Positions 5,916 to 10,728 of a DNA stretch of 10,728 bases are shown piece by piece (the stretch's first letter is position 1; every line of letters begins with the position of its first letter). A model generated the notes under the pieces. The model saw only the letters and a program-made list of their open reading frames with translations. It did not search any database and was not told where the DNA came from. Both the position numbers and the translations under genes were made by a program. Location of the stretch: positions 1 through 10,728 of the forward strand of contig DAOTZS010000134.1 in assembly GCA_034434335.1 (NCBI GenBank). Direction: 5' to 3'. This DNA is from DAOTZS01 sp034434335. Lineage in GTDB: Bacteria; Chloroflexota; Anaerolineae; CG2-30-64-16.

Positions 5916-7041
5916 ACCACAACCCTTGATCGCCAACGCCTTCCAGCCCAGCCACAATCGCCTCTCGCCATTCGGGCATCACATCCGCCGCGGCCCGCAA
6001 CAGCCCGAAGCAGCCACACAGCATCTGGTCGCCGTGGGGCACGGCGCAATGGAGTGGCAGGGGCACACCCTTGATCAGGGCCTGGCGGGGGCCGGTTACG
6101 GCCACGAACTCCAGCGGCAACGCGACATCGTCCAGGATCAGGGCGCCATGTCCCTGGTCGGCGAACACTGCCTGATGGCTGATCGTGCCCTGGGCCAGCC
6201 GCTGCAACCATGAACCCAGGCTCGCCGGAGTCAACAGGCCTGTATGGTGCTCAAACAGACGCGCTGGCTGTCTGGCCCGCAATTGGCACGCCAGGGTATG
6301 GAAGTTCCCCACGTTGACGATCATCCCGTCCGGGTGGTCGCGCACAGCCAGGTCGTCCAGGGCCCCCAGGATAGCTGCCGGCGCGGTGTCCATCACCACG
6401 ACCGGCAACCCGGCCTGAGCCTGGGCGGTCTCGGCCAGCGCGCGCAGGCGGGTCATGATCGCTGGCACGTCTGGGCCGCGAAAGGCAAAGGTGCTCAGCC
6501 GGCGCTCACTGCGCAGGCGCTGGCTCAGGTACTCCATGCGGAACTGACGGTCACTGACGCCGGGCGGAGCCGCGCCATGGTCGAAAACGGCCAGGGCCAG
6601 GCCAGCAGGCCTCAAGGCCATGCCGAAGGCGGCGAAAGCCCGTTCGATGGCCCTGAAGTCAAAATCGCGCAGCTCGATCCTCACAAACGCATCGTCGACC
6701 GCAAGCTTCTCGCCCTCCTCCTCGGAGACGATCTCTACGCCCAGCTCCCTCTGCACCCACTCCAGGTCATCGTTGAAGGTGCGGGCTGCGTCGGGGGTAG
6801 CCAAGACGCGCAGGCCGGCGCGCCGGTGAGCTTCCACCGCCCAGGTACACGGTCCACCCCCCATGACTACCCCCTGCAGCAACAGGGGCCGGCGCGCCGC
6901 GGTGGCGCGTCGGATCTGCTCTCCCACCAGCACAGTTGGCGCGGGCATGACCAGCTTCAGGCAGTTCTCGGGCGCCCGCTCGCTATCGAAGAGCAGGATG
7001 TCTTGGGTACCGGTGCCGATGTCTACAACCAGGATTTGCAT
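5914..7041 (-). CDS. DUF1786 family protein of unknown function
   Basis: A 375-residue protein that I recognise as DUF1786, a family of unknown function sometimes labelled as a pyruvate formate-lyase activating enzyme without visible support. It opens with VVDIGTGTQDILLFD (5-19), a glycine-rich phosphate-1-like motif of the actin/sugar-kinase (ASKHA) type. Further motifs are MGGGPCTW (60-67), VMDTAPAAILGALDD (216-230), a second glycine motif VNVGNFHT (242-249), and HHTGLLTP (265-272). Only four cysteines (27, 65, 252 and two more near 342-344 bring the total to five) are scattered, with no radical-SAM CX3CX2C motif, so an activase role is unlikely. The ATG at 7041 lacks a clear ribosome binding site; it is chosen because the domain begins directly with it and because a longer frame would overlap lipA. 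It follows lipA by 50 bp and is 8 bp from the next gene. An ATP-dependent activity is inference only. Confidence 0.8.
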   Translation of the reverse strand: MQILVVDIGTGTQDILLFDSERAPENCLKLVMPAPTVLVGEQIRRATAARRPLLLQGVVMGGGPCTWAVEAHRRAGLRVLATPDAARTFNDDLEWVQRELGVEIVSEEEGEKLAVDDAFVRIELRDFDFRAIERAFAAFGMALRPAGLALAVFDHGAAPPGVSDRQFRMEYLSQRLRSERRLSTFAFRGPDVPAIMTRLRALAETAQAQAGLPVVVMDTAPAAILGALDDLAVRDHPDGMIVNVGNFHTLACQLRARQPARLFEHHTGLLTPASLGSWLQRLAQGTISHQAVFADQGHGALILDDVALPLEFVAVTGPRQALIKGVPLPLHCAVPHGDQMLCGCFGLLRAAADVMPEWREAIVAGLEGVGDQGLW

Positions 7042-7091
7042 GGTCTTGGAGCGTATCGAGATATCGAAAGCCGCCGCAAAACTCAGGCCGG

Positions 7092-8027
7092 TTATGCCCT
7101 TTCGATGAGCCGCGCCTGCCCGTCTGCGTGATACGATGAGCGCACAAGGGGCCCCGATTCCACCCACTTGAAGCCGCGCGCGTACCCTTCATCGGCCAAC
7201 TGTTTGAACTCCTCCGGCGTATAGAAACGGGCCACGGGCAGATGGGCCTTAGTGGGCTGCAGGTATTGGCCAATGGTCAGGATGTCCACCTGGACCCCAC
7301 GCAGGTCGTCCATGACGGCCAGGACTTCGTCCCACGTTTCGCCCAGGCCCACCATCAGGCCGGACTTGGTCAGGACAGTGGGGGCCAGCTCCCTGGCCAT
7401 GCGGAGGACATCCAGGCTGCGCTCGTACCTGGCCTGGGGCCGCACCCAACGCGAGAGGCGAGGCACCGTCTCGATGTTATGGTTAAGGATATCAGGCTGT
7501 GCTTCCATCACCATGGCCAGCGCCTGGCGGCTGCCCTTGAAGTCTGGGATGAGTACCTCGATGGTACAGCCTGGCTGCAGGCGGCGGATCTCGCGGATCG
7601 TGTTGGCGAAGATGTGGGCTCCGCCATCTGGCTGATCATCCCGGTCTACGCTGGTCAGCACCACGTGGCGCAACTGCATTTCCTGGACCGACTCGGCCAC
7701 TCGCCGCGGCTCGTCCTCGTCCAGGGGCAGTGGCCGGCCGGTCTTGACATTGCAGAAGCGGCACGAACGGGTGCAGATGTCGCCCAGCAGGAGGAAGGTT
7801 GCGGTGCCCCGCCCCCAGCACTCGCCCAGGTTGGGGCACATGGCCTCCTCGCAGACGGTATGCAAGGCCTGCCCGCGCATCAGAGCCTTGATGCGCCAGT
7901 ACTGCTCGTTTTGCGTAAGCTTCACGCGCAGCCAGTCTGGCTTCCTGCCGGGTGTCGGTTGCTCCTCGGGCAAACGCGCTCGCCGCGGCATCGCGCCAGA
8001 CCCCTGTCTGTTCATAGGATCAGACAT
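7092..8027 (-). CDS. lipA: Lipoyl synthase (radical SAM)
   Basis: LipA inserts two sulfur atoms into protein-bound octanoyl groups to make the lipoyl cofactor, in the cytoplasm. The 311 residues match the family. The auxiliary cluster motif CX4CX5C is at C59, C64 and C70, the radical-SAM motif CX3CX2C at C85, C89 and C92 (CTRSCRFCNV), and the RSSYHA motif with the serine ligand at 296-301. TSVDRDD (125-131), NHNIET (182-187) and KSGLMVGLGET (221-231) are further LipA hallmarks. All ligands are present, so the enzyme should be active. The start is uncertain: ATG at 8027, 8015 or 7991 are all in frame and none has a strong ribosome binding site. It follows lpdA by 177 bp, a gap filled by an inverted-repeat element, and may have its own promoter. 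No lipB or lplA is visible. Confidence 0.95.
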   Translation of the reverse strand: MSDPMNRQGSGAMPRRARLPEEQPTPGRKPDWLRVKLTQNEQYWRIKALMRGQALHTVCEEAMCPNLGECWGRGTATFLLLGDICTRSCRFCNVKTGRPLPLDEDEPRRVAESVQEMQLRHVVLTSVDRDDQPDGGAHIFANTIREIRRLQPGCTIEVLIPDFKGSRQALAMVMEAQPDILNHNIETVPRLSRWVRPQARYERSLDVLRMARELAPTVLTKSGLMVGLGETWDEVLAVMDDLRGVQVDILTIGQYLQPTKAHLPVARFYTPEEFKQLADEGYARGFKWVESGPLVRSSYHADGQARLIERA

Positions 8028-8051
8028 AAGCTATCGTTATTGACCCCTGGC

Positions 8052-8192
8052 GTAACTACCTACCGGTGCTGACTAAAGTCGCCCGCCGTAGGCCTTCGCT
8101 GACCAGGAGCGTCGGCGTAGGCCGACGCCCGGCACAGTGTGCCCAAGTGGGCTGATTTCCAATCAGCGCACAGCAGCCGGGTAGGTAATTAC
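8052..8192. repeat. 141-bp inverted-repeat element between lpdA and lipA
   Basis: GTAACTACCTACC followed by GGTGCTG at 8052-8071 recurs inverted at 8171-8192 as GTAATTACCTACC followed by CGGCTGCTG; the arms match except for one substitution and two single-base gaps. Inside are a perfect 8-bp hairpin GCGTCGGC with a GTAG loop (8109-8128), the palindrome GGCACA-G-TGTGCC (8131-8143), and a 7-bp hairpin GCTGATT with a TCC loop (8151-8167). It carries no gene. It may be a small MITE-like or REP-type element, and it could also serve as a terminator or processing site after lpdA, though no T run follows. Confidence 0.6.
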
Positions 8193-8204
8193 CCTCTGGC
8201 TGCC

Positions 8205-9647
8205 CTAAATGTGTATGGCCTCTCCTTGCACGGCGTGCGCGGCCTCCATGATTGCCTCGGCCAGCGTGGGGTGGGCGTGGACGGTGCGGGCGATCTCCTC
8301 CGCGGTCAGCTCCCAGGTGCGCGCCAGGGCCAGCTCGGGCAACAGTTCGGTAACATCGGGGCCCACCAGATGGGCACCCAAGATCTCGCCGTAGCGCGCC
8401 TCGGCGATGATCTTGACGAACCCCTCCCGCTCCCCCAGGCCCAGCGCCTTGCCGTTGGCCATAAAGGGAAACTTGCCGATCTTGACCTGATATCCTTTCT
8501 CCTTGACCTGGGCCTCGGTGTAGCCCAGGCTGGCCACCTGAGGCCGGCAATAGGTGGCGCGCGGCATGAACGCGTAATCGGCTTCCCGCAGCGGCCGCGT
8601 CTCGTGGCCGGCGATGTGTTCAGCCGCCACCTTGCCTTGGGCGCTGGCCACGTGGGCCAGGAGCAGCTTGCCCGTCACATCGCCGATGGCATAGATGCCC
8701 GGGACGTTGGTACGCATGTACTCGTCAATAACGATGAACCCGCGCCGGTCGGTCTGCACCCCCGCCGCCTCCAGGCCAATGCCGTCGCTGTTGGGGGCCA
8801 CTCCCACAGCCATGAGCACCATGTCGGCCGTGAGGGTGTGTTGCTGGCCACTGGCCTGATCCACGGCGCGCACTGTCACGCCGTCGGGGGTTGGCTCCAC
8901 GGCCTCGGTACGGGTGTTGGCCAGGGTGACGATCCCCTGGCGCTTGAACGCCTTGGCGACCTCGGCCGCCACCTCTTCGTCCTCCAGCGGGAGGACGTGC
9001 GGCAGCATCTCAATCACCGTTACCTCGGCCCCATAGGAGCGGAAAATGTAGGCGAACTCCATCCCAATCGCGCCGGCCCCGACGATGATCATCCGCCTGG
9101 GCACGGCCGTCAACGCCAGGGCCTCCCGATAGGTGATGACCTTCTGGCCGTCAATCTGTACCCCGGGCAGGGAACGGGCATGGTGGCCGGTGGCAATGAT
9201 GATGTGCCTGGCGTTCAGCCGGCCATCGTACTTCTGACCCCCGACGGCTGGTGCTTCGGCCACCGCGCTGACCTCTACCTCCTTCGCCGAGCGCAGCCGG
9301 CCAACCCCCTGGTATACATCAATCTTGTTCTTGCGCATCAGAAACTGCACGCCCTTCACCAGCCGGTCGCTGACCTGTCGGCTGCGCCTCTGGGCGGCAG
9401 CGTAGTCCAGGGTCAGATTGTCGAACTGGAAGCCATACTCCTTGCCCTGGCCCAGCAGGTTAACCACTTCCGCGTTGCGCAGCAAAGCCTTGGTGGGTAT
9501 ACAGCCCACATTCAGGCACACCCCGCCCAGGAACTCGCGCTCTACCAGCGCCACTTTCAAGCCCAGTTGGGCCGCGCGGATGGCAGCCACATAACCGCCC
9601 GGCCCGCCACCGATGACCACGACATCATATAGATTGTTTTCTGCCAT
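8205..9647 (-). CDS. lpdA: Dihydrolipoyl dehydrogenase
   Basis: This FAD enzyme reoxidises dihydrolipoyl groups with NAD+, as the E3 component of 2-oxoacid dehydrogenases, the glycine cleavage system or other lipoyl-carrier systems. The 480 residues are of normal length. The FAD motif GGGPGG is at 13-18, the redox-active disulfide C44/C49 in GGVCLNVGCIPTK, the NAD motif GAGAIG at 190-195, and the second FAD motif IYAIGDVTG at 318-326. The catalytic H459 and E464 lie in HPTLAE near the C-terminus. The ATG at 9647 has GGAG 7 nt upstream. It follows the Fe-S oxidoreductase gene by 35 bp. No E1, E2 or GcvH gene is adjacent on the visible side, so its lipoylated partner is not known from this window. 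Confidence 0.95.
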   Translation of the reverse strand: MAENNLYDVVVIGGGPGGYVAAIRAAQLGLKVALVEREFLGGVCLNVGCIPTKALLRNAEVVNLLGQGKEYGFQFDNLTLDYAAAQRRSRQVSDRLVKGVQFLMRKNKIDVYQGVGRLRSAKEVEVSAVAEAPAVGGQKYDGRLNARHIIIATGHHARSLPGVQIDGQKVITYREALALTAVPRRMIIVGAGAIGMEFAYIFRSYGAEVTVIEMLPHVLPLEDEEVAAEVAKAFKRQGIVTLANTRTEAVEPTPDGVTVRAVDQASGQQHTLTADMVLMAVGVAPNSDGIGLEAAGVQTDRRGFIVIDEYMRTNVPGIYAIGDVTGKLLLAHVASAQGKVAAEHIAGHETRPLREADYAFMPRATYCRPQVASLGYTEAQVKEKGYQVKIGKFPFMANGKALGLGEREGFVKIIAEARYGEILGAHLVGPDVTELLPELALARTWELTAEEIARTVHAHPTLAEAIMEAAHAVQGEAIHI

Positions 9648-9682
9648 GGGATGTCTCCAGTTGCCACAAGAGGCTCTGCCGA

Positions 9683-10728
9683 TTACAGGCCCGGACCTCC
9701 GCTCGGGTCCGGCCCTATCAACACATCAGCCACGATCTCCGCCACATCCCGGATCACCAGGTCCTCCGCCCCCTTGGCGCCTTTGGCGTCTTCCAGCATG
9801 ATCATGCAGAAGGGACAGGCGACGGCCACCTGGCGTGCTCCTGTTTCCAACACCTGCTCCAGCCGTCGGTAGTTGACGCGGTTCTCGCCCTGATCCTCCA
9901 TCCAGACGCGGGCGCCACCGCCGCCGCAACACATGGCCCGGTCCCTGGTCAGCGCCATTTCAACCAGGCGCAGCCCGGTGGCGCTCACCACCTGGCGCGG
10001 GGCCTCGTACTCATCGTTGTAGCGGCCCAGATAACAGGGGTCATGAAAGGTGATTTTCTCCCCGCCATTCTTCCTGATCCAGATATTCTCCTCGGCCAGC
10101 AGGGCCTCGATGTACTGGGTATGGTGCATCACCTGGTAGTGGCCGCCGAACTGGGGGTACTCGTTGAGCAGAGTGTTGTAGCAGTGGGGGCACTGGGTCA
10201 GGATGACTTTGAACTTGTACTGGTTCAGGGTGGCGATGTTGGCCTGGGCCAGGGTCTGGAACAGGTATTCATTGCCGGCGCGGCGAGCCACATCACCCGT
10301 GCACTGCTCCTCTTCGCCCAGGATGGCGAAGTTCACCCCTGCCGCGTGCAGAATGCGGGCGATGGCGCGCGTCACCTTCTGGTTGCGCGGGTCGTAGGCT
10401 CCGGCACACCCCACCCACCACAGCACATCGGCCTCCCCTACCTCAGCCATCAAGGGCACGGAGAAATCGAGGCCCTGGGTCCAGGCGGTCCGTTTGCGCC
10501 GGGGCTGTTTCCAGGGGTTGCCGGCGCGCTCGATATTGGTCAACGTCGCGGCCAGGCTGGAGGGCAGTGCGCCCTCCATCAGCGCCAGGTAGCGGCGCAT
10601 GTCTACGATGTCGTCTACCTGCTCGATGAGCACCGGGCATTCGTACATGCACGCATAGCAGGTCGTGCAGGCCCAGATGGTCTCGGGGTGTATCACCTGG
10701 CCCACCAGCGAGGCCGCATCGGGGCCGG
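9683..10728 (-). CDS. HdrD/GlcF-like (Fe-S)-binding oxidoreductase (5' partial)
   Basis: An iron-sulfur oxidoreductase related to heterodisulfide reductase subunit HdrD and to glycolate oxidase GlcF. The frame is open to the window edge, so the apparent GTG start at 10705 is internal; 347 residues are visible. Counting from that GTG, CX2CX2CX3CP at C13, C16, C19 and C23 binds one [4Fe-4S] cluster; a second such motif, or a membrane domain, may lie upstream. Two cysteine-rich (CCG-type) domains follow: the first with C100, C135, C172 and C175, the second with C224, C259/C260, C297 and C300. The first has CTG where the canonical motif has a double cysteine; the second keeps CCGGGG. An AGNPW segment (61-65) is shared with GlcF-like proteins. 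It likely moves electrons between a quinone, flavoprotein or thiol/disulfide partner and another carrier. It is 35 bp upstream of lpdA. The substrate is unknown. Confidence 0.85.
   Translation of the reverse strand, partial: GPDAASLVGQVIHPETIWACTTCYACMYECPVLIEQVDDIVDMRRYLALMEGALPSSLAATLTNIERAGNPWKQPRRKRTAWTQGLDFSVPLMAEVGEADVLWWVGCAGAYDPRNQKVTRAIARILHAAGVNFAILGEEEQCTGDVARRAGNEYLFQTLAQANIATLNQYKFKVILTQCPHCYNTLLNEYPQFGGHYQVMHHTQYIEALLAEENIWIRKNGGEKITFHDPCYLGRYNDEYEAPRQVVSATGLRLVEMALTRDRAMCCGGGGARVWMEDQGENRVNYRRLEQVLETGARQVAVACPFCMIMLEDAKGAKGAEDLVIRDVAEIVADVLIGPDPSGGPGL

Noticed and set aside
5906..6211. N-terminal extension of the first flavin-reductase-fold protein
   Set aside because: The frame is open upstream of 5905 but overlaps the DUF1786 gene and gives Arg/Pro/Gly-rich sequence. 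The ATG at 5905 has its own ribosome binding site and starts the domain at the right place.
6244..7131. 295-codon open frame on the + strand opposite the DUF1786 gene
   Set aside because: It is antisense to the DUF1786 coding sequence, lacks motifs, and is explained by codon bias on the opposite strand.
8139..9632. 497-codon open frame on the + strand opposite lpdA
   Set aside because: It is antisense to a clear dihydrolipoyl dehydrogenase with every catalytic motif. Its translation is rich in His, Gln and Gly with no domain, as expected for an antisense shadow in GC-rich codons.
9688..9715. Possible terminator at the end of the HdrD-like gene
   Set aside because: A 7-bp stem CCGGACC/GGTCCGG exists (9691-9697 with 9706-9712), but it lies inside the coding end, has no T run after it, and lpdA starts 35 bp past the stop codon. 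Read-through is more likely.

Overview
The window is GC-rich bacterial DNA with densely packed genes of central redox and amino-acid metabolism. There is no phage, plasmid or CRISPR material. The gene mix is a ferredoxin-dependent 2-oxoacid oxidoreductase, a clostridial-type glutamate dehydrogenase, an HdrD-like iron-sulfur protein, a DUF1786 protein and stand-alone flavin-reductase-fold proteins. This suits an anaerobic or facultative bacterium, and my best guess is a member of the Chloroflexota (Anaerolineae-like). That placement is an inference from gene content and style; no rRNA or other phylogenetic marker is present.

Layout. Bases 1-2219 on the + strand hold the 3' part of korA (5' end outside the window) and complete korB, the two subunits of a 2-oxoacid:ferredoxin oxidoreductase. 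At 2225-2258 a perfect 34-nt palindrome separates korB from gdhA (2280-3533, - strand), which converges on it. Bases 3534-4064 are a gene-free 530-bp block made almost wholly of palindromic repeats: a REP-like nested palindrome (3598-3785) and a 200-bp MITE-like element with 16-bp terminal inverted repeats (3860-4059).

From the right edge back to 4065 all genes lie on the - strand. In transcription order they are: an HdrD-like Fe-S oxidoreductase (5' end outside the window), lpdA (dihydrolipoyl dehydrogenase), a 177-bp gap holding a 141-bp inverted-repeat element, lipA (lipoyl synthase), a DUF1786 protein, two tandem paralogous flavin-reductase-fold proteins, and a LysE-type exporter. Spacings of 8 to 112 bp, apart from the 177-bp gap, suggest one or two transcription units.

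How the genes may work together. KorAB would make or use 2-oxoacyl-CoA with ferredoxin. If its substrate is 2-oxoglutarate, the neighbouring glutamate dehydrogenase feeds the same pool. The - strand cluster joins lipoate synthesis (LipA), lipoate reoxidation (Lpd), a thiol/disulfide-type Fe-S protein (HdrD-like) and flavin chemistry. No E1, E2 or lipoyl-carrier gene is visible, so the lipoylated partner lies outside the window. The DUF1786 gene and the twin flavoproteins, coupled to lipA, are the least explained part.
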